Source of the DNA: Thermoproteota archaeon
Lineage (GTDB): Archaea > Korarchaeota > Korarchaeia > Korarchaeales > Korarchaeaceae
Direction of reading: 5' to 3'
NCBI GenBank assembly: GCA_027491735.1
Contig: JAOZGP010000005.1
Coordinates: 1 to 64,000 of the forward strand
DNA length: 64,000 nt
Position numbers and translations under genes: made by a program. The notes beneath the pieces are model-generated. The model was given only the letters and a program-made list of their open reading frames with translations, was not told where the DNA came from and ran no database searches. Positions 29,969-40,839 of this stretch are shown here, one piece after another; the stretch's first letter is position 1; every line of letters starts with the position of its first letter.

Positions 29969-30382
29969 GTGGGTCTAGACCCTAAGACCAGGGGTCTCCT
30001 AGTGGGATTTCTGAGGAAAATCTTCGGAGGAAAGGAGAGAAGGGAGGAATTAGAGGAGGAGCTTCCTGAGCCGGGGGATTACTTTTCCGGAGAACCTGCT
30101 GCGGTGAACTTGGAGAAAGCTATCGCCATCAAGCCAATGGTGCTGCATAGCGCCGAGGACATAGAGCTTGTTTTAAATGAAATAAATAATGGAAATATAG
30201 TTCTATTAAAATATGATGATCTGATATTTGAAAATAAGGAGAGGGTCAGGAGTGTCATAGAGAGGCTCAAGGAGAGGATACTCGAGGCAGGAGGAGATCT
30301 CGTACTCATAAAGTATGACAGGGCGCCACCCATATTGATAGTTCCCCGCTTCGTGGAGATATGGAGAAGGCCGGAGAAGTAG
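29969..30382 (+). CDS. sepF: SepF-like cell division protein
   Basis: IAIKPMVLHSAEDIELVLNEINNGNIVLLKYDDL...LILVPRFVEIWR-type SepF domain. Confidence 0.78.
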   Translation: MGLDPKTRGLLVGFLRKIFGGKERREELEEELPEPGDYFSGEPAAVNLEKAIAIKPMVLHSAEDIELVLNEINNGNIVLLKYDDLIFENKERVRSVIERLKERILEAGGDLVLIKYDRAPPILIVPRFVEIWRRPEK

Positions 30383-30416
30383 GAACTTGTCCGGGAGATG
30401 TATTAGCGTAGGAGGC

Positions 30417-32321
30417 TCACACAAGTCTGAGCTTCTCTCCAACGGAGGGAGCCATGACAGCGGTCCCTCTACCCAGCATCTTAGATAAAAGTGGTTTGAA
30501 GGATCTTATTTTCTCTGACTCCCCATGGACGAGGATTATTCTCGTTGGTCTGGGAGAGATCTTGGATGCATATGTTAGGAGTTGAACCTTGTCGGCGTGA
30601 GCAGAAAAACCCTCAACCACGTGGACCGAGGCCTTAACCTCTATAGCACTGAGAGACCCATTACCGTCTGGAATTCGCACTACTTTGGCTCCGTTCTTAA
30701 GCAATCTTCCGAGAGTTCCTTTAGCCTGATAGCTGACCAGAACTATCGAGTTCTTCTTGTCAGGGGCCATCTTTTTGAAGTATTCCACACTGGGCCCGCC
30801 GTTAAGCATTCCTGAAGGTGCTATTATCACGCTGGGCCCTCCTTCTATGACAGAATCTCTCTCCTCTACTCCTTTAAGCATGGAGAAGTGCTCGTCCGTG
30901 AAGGGATCCACATCCTCCTTGAACACCTTGCTCTTTATGTAATCTGATAGGTAGTTCGGGTAAGCGGAGTGTATTGCTGTGGAGTCGTAGATCATCCCAT
31001 CTATGTAGACAGGGATGTCCGGCAACTCCTTCTTAGAGAAGGCCTCCACGAGGGCTAGCATGATTTCCTGACCTCTTCCCACAGATAAGGCTGGTATGAG
31101 GACTTTCCCGCCGATCTCCACCGTATTCTTTATTATGTTCACCAGAGACCTCTCCGCCTCCCATAGAGGAGGAAGAACGTCCTCTTCACCACCGTACGTG
31201 GTCTCCATTATCATAGTTTCGACTTTGGGAAATGTAGAGGCTGCCTTATTCAAAAGTTTTGTATCTCTGAACCTGAAGTCCCCCGTGTAGAGGATATTAT
31301 GCCTCATGCTCCTGACGTTCAGATGAATCAGAGCGGATCCCAGAATGTGGCCGGCATTGTATAGGGTCAGCTTCATATCCGGCGATATATCGACCGTCTC
31401 CTCGTAATCTAAGGTGACTATGTGATTGAGCATTTCATTCACATCCGACTTGGAGAAGAAGGAAGTGATCCCCGTCCTCTCACACAACTTAAGATAGTCG
31501 AGCAGCAGGAGAATTATCAGGTCCCTTGTAGGTTTGGTTGTGTAGACAGGTCCTCTGTACCCATATTTGAAGAGAAGAGGAAGAGCTCCCGCGTGATCTA
31601 GATGAGCGTGCGATATGACTACTGCGTCCAGTTCATCTAGAGTGAATTCAGGAAGGTCAAATCGAGGAAAGGGCTCCTCCCCCCCGACGCTTATGCCAGC
31701 ATCAAGAAGCACAGAGCCTTCCCTTGCGGTCACCAATATAGCGCTTCGACCGACCTCCCTTGCTCCCCCCAGGAAACTCAAGTACAGTCCTCTGTTCAAC
31801 CCGATAGGTTCCCTGTAGATCCTTCTGGCCATCATCCTGAGATTTTTCTTCCGTTTCCTGGCGCCTTCGATTATAAATTTGTAGATCTCATTGAGAAGCT
31901 CGGATCTTATTGTTGGAGCACGTAAGATTACAGGCCTCCATCCAGTCCTCTTGAGGATCTCATTTATGCAGGCCCCTCCTCTACCCACGACATACCCTGT
32001 CCTTTTAGCTATTATGTAAGCTTCTCTAGTTTCTTTGACCAAGTTTATGCTTGAGATCTCTGCTTTATCCGGTATCACAGATCTTATCGCCTTTATGGCC
32101 TCATCCTCTAGGGTCATGGGTTTATCTGCCATTATTATGATCTTCTTTCTGAGAGCCTTCGCTACTTCGGCAATAGCCCCGCTGTCCAAGAACTCGGCAG
32201 GGTTTCTTACGTAAACAACGACGAATGGTCCCTCAAAATCTATCTTGCTTATCTTCCCTATTTTGGAGAGATGCTCGCGGACCTTCTTTTTGAGGTCCTC
32301 GAAGTTTTCCATATCTCTCAA
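30417..32321 (-). CDS. aCPSF1 (KH + beta-CASP ribonuclease)
   Basis: KH region GRGGACINEILKRTGW; VVISHAHLDHAGALP; VEGFSAHADKVQLL; 634 aa. Confidence 0.93.
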   Translation of the reverse strand: MRDMENFEDLKKKVREHLSKIGKISKIDFEGPFVVVYVRNPAEFLDSGAIAEVAKALRKKIIIMADKPMTLEDEAIKAIRSVIPDKAEISSINLVKETREAYIIAKRTGYVVGRGGACINEILKRTGWRPVILRAPTIRSELLNEIYKFIIEGARKRKKNLRMMARRIYREPIGLNRGLYLSFLGGAREVGRSAILVTAREGSVLLDAGISVGGEEPFPRFDLPEFTLDELDAVVISHAHLDHAGALPLLFKYGYRGPVYTTKPTRDLIILLLLDYLKLCERTGITSFFSKSDVNEMLNHIVTLDYEETVDISPDMKLTLYNAGHILGSALIHLNVRSMRHNILYTGDFRFRDTKLLNKAASTFPKVETMIMETTYGGEEDVLPPLWEAERSLVNIIKNTVEIGGKVLIPALSVGRGQEIMLALVEAFSKKELPDIPVYIDGMIYDSTAIHSAYPNYLSDYIKSKVFKEDVDPFTDEHFSMLKGVEERDSVIEGGPSVIIAPSGMLNGGPSVEYFKKMAPDKKNSIVLVSYQAKGTLGRLLKNGAKVVRIPDGNGSLSAIEVKASVHVVEGFSAHADKVQLLTYASKISPRPTRIILVHGESEKIRSFKPLLSKMLGRGTAVMAPSVGEKLRLV

Positions 32322-32992
32322 AACTCTCGATTACCTCCTCTCAATTTTTTGATAACCTCATTCACCTCTTCCGCAGTGAGGAAGTGAACTCCATCGCTGT
32401 CAACCACAGTCAGATCTATGCCATCGCCGGTGGCGGAGTCCCTAGATAAAGCCGCTAACATCGCATTTATCACCAAGAGTTTAGCGTTCTCAATACTCAT
32501 CTTAGGTGAGTAACCCTCCTCCACCACAGATATGGCTATTGGGGAACCGGATCCGGTAGCGAGATAGTCCTCCTCCGTCAAAGTCCCAAGAAAGTCCACG
32601 TTAAACAGATGAAAGCCCATGTCATCGAGACCGCCGACTATTAGGTGAGCTAGCATCAGGGGTCGATAGGACCTGAGCAGGATTGCCAGGTATCTGGCCA
32701 GTGAGCCTATCCTCAGAGATTTTCCCTCTTCATAGAAATGAAGATCTGAGATCATTCTTAGCATATTGGTCAGGTACTGGCCATCTGCCACCATTCCAGA
32801 TATTGTGGCCACGGCATGATCAGATATCTTTATTGTCTTATTTGCTCTCTTGCTTGCCACAAAAGTTTCCACTGAGGCTCTCTTGTCCGATGCTATTATG
32901 ACGCCCTCCTCAAACTTCACGCCCACAGTCGTGGTGCCCTTTAGGACCTTATCCATAAAGCTCGAGCGATCTGGTAGATTATGCATCTGCAT
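32318..32992 (-). CDS. psmB: proteasome beta subunit
   Basis: LKGTTTVGVKFEEGVIIASDKRASVETFVASKRANKTIKISDHAVATISGMVAD; start approximate. Confidence 0.93.
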   Translation of the reverse strand: MQMHNLPDRSSFMDKVLKGTTTVGVKFEEGVIIASDKRASVETFVASKRANKTIKISDHAVATISGMVADGQYLTNMLRMISDLHFYEEGKSLRIGSLARYLAILLRSYRPLMLAHLIVGGLDDMGFHLFNVDFLGTLTEEDYLATGSGSPIAISVVEEGYSPKMSIENAKLLVINAMLAALSRDSATGDGIDLTVVDSDGVHFLTAEEVNEVIKKLRGGNREF

Positions 32993-33136
32993 AAGAAGAA
33001 CACCTTCCTCCTGAAGAGAGGAGCAAATCAGATCTCGACAACTGGAATGAAACTCCTCCTTGACCTCCAATAAGGAGGTCGAGCAAATATAAAAACATAG
33101 ACATCTCATGATATTAGGTTCTCTGAGGTGCGAGTG

Positions 33137-33586
33137 ATGGAGGGAAGGATTGTTCTAGTGCCTAAATACTTGGCGAGAATTGGAGAAAAGTTTCAATTCT
33201 TGGAATACTCGGACAGATGTTTTGAATGTAAGTATAGAGCAGCTTGCATTGAGGGCTTAATCCCAGGGCGTGTTTATATTATTAAGGGGATAAAGGATAA
33301 GGAACTAGAGTGCCCGATCCATGGACCGATGGTTCCTGCTAGAGTTTTTGTGAGCGATGTGGAGGTCGCTATCCCCGCCAAAATCGCCGTTAAAGGGGCA
33401 ACGATCATATACAATAGGCCTTGGAGATGCGGTTCCCTGACATGTAAGTACTACCCAGTCTGCTTTCCCATCGGAGTGATCCCTGGAGATAAGATAAGGA
33501 TAGAGGAGTTTCTAGGGGAGATCCCTTCCTGTGAACACTTTAGCGAAAAAAGAGTTTCTTGTAGAGTTAGGGTTAAGGAAACCTGA
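33137..33586 (+). CDS. UPF0179 family protein
   Basis: MEGRIVLVPKYLARIGEKFQFLEYSDRCFECKYRAACIEGLIPGRVYII, Cys clusters. Confidence 0.82.
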   Translation: MEGRIVLVPKYLARIGEKFQFLEYSDRCFECKYRAACIEGLIPGRVYIIKGIKDKELECPIHGPMVPARVFVSDVEVAIPAKIAVKGATIIYNRPWRCGSLTCKYYPVCFPIGVIPGDKIRIEEFLGEIPSCEHFSEKRVSCRVRVKET

Positions 33587-33596
33587 GTTTCGTGCC

Positions 33597-34322
33597 TCAA
33601 GGTCCTTCTGGTATTTCGTATTCCTCTATAAACAGAACGTTTTTTATGTCCTTCATCTTCTTCATCAGATCGGAGATCACTCTAAGTTTCCTGGAGAAGG
33701 CATCTCTCTTCGTGTAGGCCACGGGTGGAATCTTTATCCTCACGGACCCGCCAAGAACCTCCACATCCACTTCTGAGTCGAGAGATATCTCGAATCGGCT
33801 TATCACGAGAGACCTTATCAGATCTTCCCTTGTTCTGGGCTTGTTTAGTATCTCAACCTCCACCTTCAGTTTCCTGCCAGCCATTGGATGATTGAAGTCT
33901 ATTCTAACCCTCCCCCCATCAACAGATATAACTTTGCCTATCTCCCCGTTTATCTTCACATAATCTCCTTTTTTGATATCTCTTATGCCATCTCTCTCCA
34001 ATCTTTTCACTGAAAACACCTTTATCTTCTTGGAATCGTGTTTTCCAAAGGTTTCCTCGGGATCCAGTTCTAAGATAGTTCTATCGCCCTCCTTTGAACT
34101 TCTGACGAAGTCTTCAACCTTCTTGAAGACTGCACCCTCCCCAGGTATCACCAAAATCGGAAGATAGAGACGACTATCTTCGGAGTACTTTCCTTCCTCC
34201 TTAGCGATTTTCTCCACAGTGGTGTCCAATAGCTCTCCCGTTTCAGCATCCCTTATTGTTAGATTTATCCAAGCCATTTCGTCGCAGCCGACGTCAAATG
34301 GTCCAGCACCCAGAATCATCAC
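33597..34322 (-). CDS. FKBP-type peptidyl-prolyl isomerase (SlyD-like)
   Basis: LPILVIPGEGAVFKKVEDFV...LDPEETFGKHDSKKIKVF; VRIDFNHPMAGRKLKVEVEI. Confidence 0.88.
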   Translation of the reverse strand: MMILGAGPFDVGCDEMAWINLTIRDAETGELLDTTVEKIAKEEGKYSEDSRLYLPILVIPGEGAVFKKVEDFVRSSKEGDRTILELDPEETFGKHDSKKIKVFSVKRLERDGIRDIKKGDYVKINGEIGKVISVDGGRVRIDFNHPMAGRKLKVEVEILNKPRTREDLIRSLVISRFEISLDSEVDVEVLGGSVRIKIPPVAYTKRDAFSRKLRVISDLMKKMKDIKNVLFIEEYEIPEGP

Positions 34323-34351
34323 CCTCCAGAGGCCGAAGTGTTGAGTGTTTT

Positions 34352-35803
34352 TTAACCTTTAACGACCCCTATGGGTGTCATCCTGACCACGAGCTTAGCT
34401 ATACCGGCTCTGTGCGTGGAGAGGGCTACCTCGTCCACGTTCTTGTAGGCTCCAGGAGCTTCCTCAGCGGCTACAGCAAACGACGCAGGTTTTACTATTA
34501 TGCCCTTTCTCTCCAGAGAAGCTACTATTTCAGTGCCCCTGAACATTCTCTTCGCTTTTGCTCGACTCATGACTCTCCCCGCTCCATGGGCGCTGGATCC
34601 GAAGGTTTCCTTCATAGACCTCTCTGTTCCCACCATAACGTAGGAAGCAGTTCCCTCAGACCCAGGTATCAGGACGGGTTGGCCTACATCACGATAGTCC
34701 TGCGGGATGTCAGGATGTCCGGGAGGAAATGCTCTAGTAGCTCCTTTCCTGTGAACAAACACTTTAACTTTTTTACCATCGACCTCGTGGGTCTCCACTT
34801 TAGCTATGTTGTGGGCCACATCATATACAAGCTGCATCCAAAGATCTTCTGGTGTCCTCTTAAACACCTGAGCGAAGGATTCCCTGACCCACTGCGTTAT
34901 TATCTGCCTGTTGGCCCAAGCATAGTTCGCAGCGCCCATCATCGCCTTGAAGTATCTATCAGCCAGATCTGACCCTGAATAAGCGAATATGAGCTGCCTA
35001 TCCACGAGCTTCATCCTAAGCTGATTTATGTTCCTCATCATCACATCTAAGTAGTCTGAGGCTACTTGATGTCCGAAACCTCTGCTTCCTGTGTGTATCA
35101 TCACAGTTATCTGGCCCTCCTGTGTGATACCCAAGCTTCTCGCAGCCTCCTCATCGTATATATTATCGACCCGTTGAACCTCCAGGAAGTGGTTTCCACT
35201 ACCCAATGTCCCCAGCTGAGGTGCTCCTCTCGACTTGGCTTTATTGCTTATGTATGAGGGATCGGCACCCTCCATGCTTCCATTTTCCTCACAGTGGCTC
35301 AGATCCTCCCTCCAGCCATATCCCTGCTCAACAGCCCATCTGGCTCCCTCAACTATCACTTCATCCAGCTGTTGGAAGGATAGCTTCAGACGTCCCCTGC
35401 TTCCTAACCCTGATGGAATGTTTCCGAAGAGAGTGTTCACTAAGTCTTTTAGCACCGGACGAACTTCTCTCTCTGAAAGATCAGTTCTTATCAGTCTAAC
35501 TCCGCAGTTTATATCAAAACCTACTCCTCCGGGGCTTATTATTCCCTCATAGTAGTCGAAGGCTGCGACACCTCCTATCGGAAAACCGTACCCTGTGTGT
35601 ATATCGGGCATCGCTATCGCGTATTTGTATATTCCTGGAAGCGTGGCAACGTTGGCGAGCTGCTCTATCGAGCCCCTCTCTATCATTGAGAGAAGCTTCT
35701 CAGAAGCTATAACCACGCCAGGAACTCTCATTCCAGGCTTGTAATCCTGAGGAAGCACCCATCTTACATCATCGATTCTCTTCAGGAGGTTCATGATGCT
35801 CAT
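34352..35803 (-). CDS. rtcB: RNA 3'-P/5'-OH ligase RtcB
   Basis: AMPDIHTGYGFPIGGVAAFD; GVGFDINCGVRLIRT; LGSGNHFLEVQ; HGAGRVMSRAKAK; no intein seen. Confidence 0.96.
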   Translation of the reverse strand: MSIMNLLKRIDDVRWVLPQDYKPGMRVPGVVIASEKLLSMIERGSIEQLANVATLPGIYKYAIAMPDIHTGYGFPIGGVAAFDYYEGIISPGGVGFDINCGVRLIRTDLSEREVRPVLKDLVNTLFGNIPSGLGSRGRLKLSFQQLDEVIVEGARWAVEQGYGWREDLSHCEENGSMEGADPSYISNKAKSRGAPQLGTLGSGNHFLEVQRVDNIYDEEAARSLGITQEGQITVMIHTGSRGFGHQVASDYLDVMMRNINQLRMKLVDRQLIFAYSGSDLADRYFKAMMGAANYAWANRQIITQWVRESFAQVFKRTPEDLWMQLVYDVAHNIAKVETHEVDGKKVKVFVHRKGATRAFPPGHPDIPQDYRDVGQPVLIPGSEGTASYVMVGTERSMKETFGSSAHGAGRVMSRAKAKRMFRGTEIVASLERKGIIVKPASFAVAAEEAPGAYKNVDEVALSTHRAGIAKLVVRMTPIGVVKG

Positions 35804-35863
35804 AGCTCTATCCTATGAGGTGTCCGTCCACCACTCTTTAAATTTGCCATCGACATAACATAT

Positions 35864-36586
35864 ATGCAGGGTTCCTTGAGGGCCAAGATTGGTCAGCATT
35901 TCCTCAGATCTCGTAAACATATATCGATCATATGTGATGCAGCGGATATTCGCAGCCGAGACGTGGTCGCCGACCTAGGGGCGGGGAGGGGAGCTATTTC
36001 CAAAGAGCTTCTAAAAAGGAATCCCAAATCCCTGTATGTTGTAGAAATTGATGAGTGTTTGTGTCGCTCTTTACAGAAGAAGCTACAGCACGAAAACGTT
36101 GTGATCCTATGCAGGAATCTGCTCGAGGTACTTCCGTCCGATGAGTTCGATAAGATAGTGTCTTCTCCTCCTTACTACATCTCAAGCAAACTTATTGAGA
36201 GACTCGCCATGTCCAGGTTTAAGAGGGCCGTGCTCGTCCTGCAGAGCGAGTATGTAGGTAAAATGCTTGCCAAACCAGGAACCCGTAAGTATGGATGGCT
36301 CTCTGCGATCTCCCAAGCGTGCTTTCGGATCGAAGTCATCTCTTTTGTGCCCAAGGAGTGTTTTGATCCACCTCCCAGGGTGGACTCCCTTGTGATTTCC
36401 TTAGCTCAGAAGAGACGTGCTTCTCAGAGGTTCATAAGGCTCGTCAGATCGGCCTTCCTCTCCAGAAGAAGGAAAGTAAAGAACTCATCCCTAGCAAAAA
36501 TAGTCAAGGAAACTCAACTCAGGGAAAAGAGAGTTTTTGAGTTAACTCCTGAGGATTTCGTTGTGATTCTGAGGGATAACTCTTGA
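35864..36586 (+). CDS. rsmA: rRNA adenine dimethyltransferase
   Basis: IGQHFLRSRKHISIICDAADIRSRDVVADLGAGRGAISKELL; SSPPYYISS. Confidence 0.9.
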   Translation: MQGSLRAKIGQHFLRSRKHISIICDAADIRSRDVVADLGAGRGAISKELLKRNPKSLYVVEIDECLCRSLQKKLQHENVVILCRNLLEVLPSDEFDKIVSSPPYYISSKLIERLAMSRFKRAVLVLQSEYVGKMLAKPGTRKYGWLSAISQACFRIEVISFVPKECFDPPPRVDSLVISLAQKRRASQRFIRLVRSAFLSRRRKVKNSSLAKIVKETQLREKRVFELTPEDFVVILRDNS

Positions 36587-37182
36587 GAAAGACGGTGTTT
36601 CATGGAATCCGGCTGATCATTCCGGAAACCGTGTATGAACCAGCAGAGGACACGAAACTCATACTGGAGGCGTTGGAAGAGCTATCTCCTGAAGGTAAGT
36701 TGGCTGCAGATGTAGGATGTGGATCCGGGATCTTGAGCATCTACCTTGCCAGATCTTTTGAGAGGGTCATCGGGATGGATGTTAATCCTGACGCTCTGTC
36801 AGCTCTCCGCGAGAACGCATCCCTAAACGAAGTAAGTGATAAGATCTTGATGGTCTGCTCTGATGTCATCTCGCCGTTGCGAGTTAAACTCGATCTAGCG
36901 GTGTTCAACCCTCCATATCTCCCAGAGTCTCCCCGAAAAGAGGATCTGTTGACCTATTCATGGTGCGGTGGGCGCCGGGGGAGAGAGGTCTTGGATAGGT
37001 TCCTGCTCCAGGTCAGGGATGCCGTCCGAGATGGAGGCCACGTGATCTTTCTGCAGACAGAGAGAAACGGTGTTCCTGAAACCGAGACGTTGCTTTCATC
37101 CCTGGGATTTAGGGGGCAGATATTGAAGGAGAGAAAGCTCTGCTTCGACAGACTGCTGGTCTGGATGGCCCAGAAAATCTGA
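36583..37182 (+). CDS. HemK/PrmC-related methyltransferase
   Basis: VYEPAEDTKLILEAL; ADVGCGSGILSIYLA; AVFNPPYLP (NPPY). Confidence 0.88.
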   Translation: MRKTVFHGIRLIIPETVYEPAEDTKLILEALEELSPEGKLAADVGCGSGILSIYLARSFERVIGMDVNPDALSALRENASLNEVSDKILMVCSDVISPLRVKLDLAVFNPPYLPESPRKEDLLTYSWCGGRRGREVLDRFLLQVRDAVRDGGHVIFLQTERNGVPETETLLSSLGFRGQILKERKLCFDRLLVWMAQKI

Positions 37183-37236
37183 TTATATAAAATACAAATT
37201 TTTAGCTTTGTAGGGGTGAGTAGCCTCAGATGATAC

Positions 37237-38454
37237 ATGCCCCCGAGAGACCTGATGACTATCGATGATCTCGCCCTTGAGGGGAAGAAGGTGTTTCTGA
37301 GGGTTGATTTCAATGTACCTGTTGATAAGGAGGGAAGAATCTCCGACCCGGCGAAGATAAAGGATGCTGTGCCCACTGTAAGAGAGCTGTTGGATAAGGG
37401 AGCATCTCTTGTTATAGGAACTCATCAGGGTAGACCAGGAAGTTATGATTTTCTTTCAACAGAGCAGCATGCTCATTATCTCTCAGAGTTTCTCGGAATG
37501 GAGGTAGAGCACGTAGACGAAGTCCTATCGAAGAGAGTTCAGGAGAGGGTCAAGTCACTTAGACCGGGAGAGGTGATCATGTTGGAGAATCTCAGATTCG
37601 CTGCTGAAGAGAATATAGAACTTCCATTATCAAAGCTTCTTAAAACCAACCTCGTGAGGAGGCTCTCTCCGCTTTTTGATGCCTACGTCAACGACGCTTT
37701 CCAAACAGCTCATCGGGGACATCCCTCGCTGGTGGCCTTCCCATATCTGATGCCCTCCGCAGCTGGAAGGCTCATGGAGCGCATGGTCAGGGAAATGGCC
37801 GAGATCGACTCCATACCAGGGAGGAGAACTTTTTTGTTGGGCGGATCCAAGGTCGAGGACAAGCTTAAGGTTGCAATTCATTCTCTCAAGAATCACAGAG
37901 CGGAAACCATCCTGACTGGAGGATTGGTGGGGGCTCTTCTGGCCTACGCTGCAGGAAACAAGATAGGGATAACGCTTGATTACATGAAGGACCTCGATAT
38001 CCTCGTGCCAGCAGCCAAGGAGGTGTTGGGGGAGTTCAGGGAGAGAATATATTATCCTGTGGATTTTATCGTTGTGAGAAACAGGAACAGGAGAGTAGTG
38101 CCTGTTTATGGTGTACCGGATGATGCTGAGATAGTTGATATAGGGCCAGGAACTCTCGAGATCTACAAAGAGAAGTTAGAAGAGTCCGATCTCGTCGTAG
38201 CAAATGGACCCATGGGTGTCTTTGAAGATCCAGAGTTCAGAAGGGGAACTGTAGAGCTTATAAAGATTGCTGAACGCTCATCCGGCGAATTTGTCTTCTG
38301 TGGGGGGCATCTAAGCTCTGCTGCAAAAGCTCTTGGTCTAGAAAGGAGTAGTAGGGTTTACACAGCTGGAGGAGCGATACTATACAGCTTGGCGGGACTC
38401 CCTCTTCCCGCCATAAAAGCCCTGAGGGAGGGGCAGAGGCATGCCCATCATTAA
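37237..38454 (+). CDS. pgk: phosphoglycerate kinase
   Basis: GKKVFLRVDFNVPVDKEGRI; VANGPMGVFEDPEF. Confidence 0.96.
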   Translation: MPPRDLMTIDDLALEGKKVFLRVDFNVPVDKEGRISDPAKIKDAVPTVRELLDKGASLVIGTHQGRPGSYDFLSTEQHAHYLSEFLGMEVEHVDEVLSKRVQERVKSLRPGEVIMLENLRFAAEENIELPLSKLLKTNLVRRLSPLFDAYVNDAFQTAHRGHPSLVAFPYLMPSAAGRLMERMVREMAEIDSIPGRRTFLLGGSKVEDKLKVAIHSLKNHRAETILTGGLVGALLAYAAGNKIGITLDYMKDLDILVPAAKEVLGEFRERIYYPVDFIVVRNRNRRVVPVYGVPDDAEIVDIGPGTLEIYKEKLEESDLVVANGPMGVFEDPEFRRGTVELIKIAERSSGEFVFCGGHLSSAAKALGLERSSRVYTAGGAILYSLAGLPLPAIKALREGQRHAHH

Positions 38455-39466
38455 GGTCGGAGTAGTCGGTTTCGGAACCATAGGGAGCAGGGTTGCTGAC
38501 GCCGTCCTCCGGCAACCTGACATGAAGCTCGTCGGCGTGGCCAAGGTCACTCCTGATTACAAGGCCAAGCTCGCCCTCGAAAGAGAGATAAATGTCTTCG
38601 TACCCGAGAGTTCTATGGATAGATGGGAAGAGCTCGGCCTGAAGATATCAGGTACAGTGGAGGACCTGATAGACTCCTCGGACATAGTGATCGACGCCAC
38701 TCCCGGAGGAGTTGGATTAAAGAACCTCGAGCTATACAAAAAGGCGGGCAGAAAGGCTATACTTCAAGGAGGAGAAAGGGGAGAAGCCGTCGAGGCCACG
38801 ATTGTGCCCCAGGTCAACTACCATGAGGCGCGGGGTAAGATGGTGGTCAGGGTCCCCTCCTGCAACACCACCGGATTGGTGAGATGTATCTGGGGATTGA
38901 GACGAGAGGTTGGAGTTGAGAGAGTCTTCGCGTTCTTGGTCAGAAGATCTGCTGATCCAGCTGATAAGAAAGGCGGCCCCTTGGACTCCATGGAGCTCAA
39001 TCCCGTAAGACCACCATCCCATCACGGAGAGGATGTCAGGACTGTTCTCAGAGATTTAAGCATCTTCACCACTGCTGTAAAGACCCCGGTTACCCATGCC
39101 CACGTGCACATGTTGCTTATCAAGCTGAGCAAAGCGATCCCCAGGAGGGATGTGGTGGATATCCTGGCAGAGGAAAGAAGAGTGCTTTTGGTTCCCGAGA
39201 GTCTCGGAATGAGGCGTACATCCGACGTCTTTGAGTTGAGCAGGCATCTTAAAAGGCCTTTCAACAACATATACGAGAACATTGTGTGGTTGGACTCCAT
39301 ACACTGTGATGAGGGATGGGTCTATCTCGCTCAAGCGATCCACCAGGAGGCCATAGTTGTCCCAGAGAACGTGGATGTGATTAGAGCCATGTGCACCGAT
39401 GTGGATGCGGAAAGCTCCATGAACACCACAGACATCAGACTTGGCATCAGAAAGGGCATACTGTGA
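38441..39466 (+). CDS. gap: archaeal glyceraldehyde-3-phosphate dehydrogenase
   Basis: KVGVVGFGTIGSRVADAVLRQPDMKLVGVAKVTPDYKA; VPSCNTTGL. Confidence 0.95.
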   Translation: MPIIKVGVVGFGTIGSRVADAVLRQPDMKLVGVAKVTPDYKAKLALEREINVFVPESSMDRWEELGLKISGTVEDLIDSSDIVIDATPGGVGLKNLELYKKAGRKAILQGGERGEAVEATIVPQVNYHEARGKMVVRVPSCNTTGLVRCIWGLRREVGVERVFAFLVRRSADPADKKGGPLDSMELNPVRPPSHHGEDVRTVLRDLSIFTTAVKTPVTHAHVHMLLIKLSKAIPRRDVVDILAEERRVLLVPESLGMRRTSDVFELSRHLKRPFNNIYENIVWLDSIHCDEGWVYLAQAIHQEAIVVPENVDVIRAMCTDVDAESSMNTTDIRLGIRKGIL

Positions 39467-40839
39467 AGAAGGGTGAATTTCTCTTGGGGCTCGTTTTCAC
39501 GCCATTAGGGATAAGAGGTGTCTTCGGAAGGGACCTTACGACATTAGATGTGCTCATGATAACAAACTCGTTTGGGAGATTGCTTGGAGAAGGATCGACG
39601 GTGGTTCTCGGAATGGATACAAGAAGTAGTAGCCCTCTCGTCTCGAAAGCTGTTTCAGCGGGGTTGTTATCTGCTGGTGTAGATGTCATCGACATAGGAG
39701 TTGCTCCCACTCCGACTATAGAGTGGGCGGTGGATTTTCTCAATGCCGATGGCGGAGTTGTGGTTTCTGCCTCCCACAATCCACCTGAGTGGAATGCTTT
39801 GAAGCTTCTTGGAGAGAGAGGAATTTTGATAGACCCCAAAGATTCTGAGACCATTAGAGAGGACTATCTGGGTAGGAAGTTTGACAGCGTCCCTTGGGAT
39901 AAAGTAGGAAACGAGATGGAGGCCGATGTCGTAGAGGATTACATAGCAGCTATCTTATCATTGGTGGACGTTGACTCCGTGAGAGAGGCTGGGCTCAAGG
40001 TCGTATTAGATCCTAACGGAGGAGCTGGCTCGATCGTGACTCCTTACCTCCTCAGGGAGATGGGAGTCGAGTTGACCACCCTGAACTCCGTCCCTGGAAT
40101 TTTCTGCAGGGAACTGGAGCCTCGACCAGAGGTGTTAAAGAATCTGGTCAGCTTGGTCAGGGCCGTAGATGCAGATGTGGGATTCGCGCATGACACCGAT
40201 GCCGATAGGCTTGCTATAGTCACTGAGAGGGGAGAGGCTGTGGCGGAGGATGTGACCTTAGCCCTGGTCGTGGAGAAGGTTTTAAAGGAGAGGAGAGGGG
40301 GTACTCTCGTTGTCAACATAGCTTCCTCAAGGATTTTCGATGACCTAGCGGAAAGATACGGAGGGAAGGTTGTTCGTGTTCCTGTCGGAGAGGTGTACGT
40401 TGCTAGGAAGATGCTGGAGCTGTCCGCTGATGTAGGAGGGGAAGGCAGCTGTGGCGGAGTTATTTATCCAGCACTTCACTATGGAAGAGATGGTCCTCTA
40501 GCAGCTGCTATGATATTGGAGCGGCTCGCTAAGGAGGGAAGAAAATTAAGCGAGCTCGTAGCAGATCTTCCTCAGTATGCTACTGTGAGAGGGAGTGTTT
40601 CTGGAGAGGTGAACTGGAATGCCCTGAGGGAGGAGATCCTCAAGATATCCAAGGAGAGAAGTATAGTAGGGATCAGTGAGTTGGATGGAGTTCGGATCGA
40701 CTCTGAGGACTTCTGGGTGCTGGTCAGACCTTCTCGTACAGAGCATAAGGTAAGGATAGTCGTTGAAGCGAAAGAGAGGAGAAAGGCTGAGAGATTGTTT
40801 AATGAATTTGTGAGAATCGTCAGGGACCATGTCTCATAG
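39463..40839 (+). CDS. phosphoglucosamine/phosphomannomutase
   Basis: GIRGVFGRDLT; VVSASHNPPEWNALKLL; DTDADRLAIV; GTG start approximate. Confidence 0.92.
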   Translation: MKKGEFLLGLVFTPLGIRGVFGRDLTTLDVLMITNSFGRLLGEGSTVVLGMDTRSSSPLVSKAVSAGLLSAGVDVIDIGVAPTPTIEWAVDFLNADGGVVVSASHNPPEWNALKLLGERGILIDPKDSETIREDYLGRKFDSVPWDKVGNEMEADVVEDYIAAILSLVDVDSVREAGLKVVLDPNGGAGSIVTPYLLREMGVELTTLNSVPGIFCRELEPRPEVLKNLVSLVRAVDADVGFAHDTDADRLAIVTERGEAVAEDVTLALVVEKVLKERRGGTLVVNIASSRIFDDLAERYGGKVVRVPVGEVYVARKMLELSADVGGEGSCGGVIYPALHYGRDGPLAAAMILERLAKEGRKLSELVADLPQYATVRGSVSGEVNWNALREEILKISKERSIVGISELDGVRIDSEDFWVLVRPSRTEHKVRIVVEAKERRKAERLFNEFVRIVRDHVS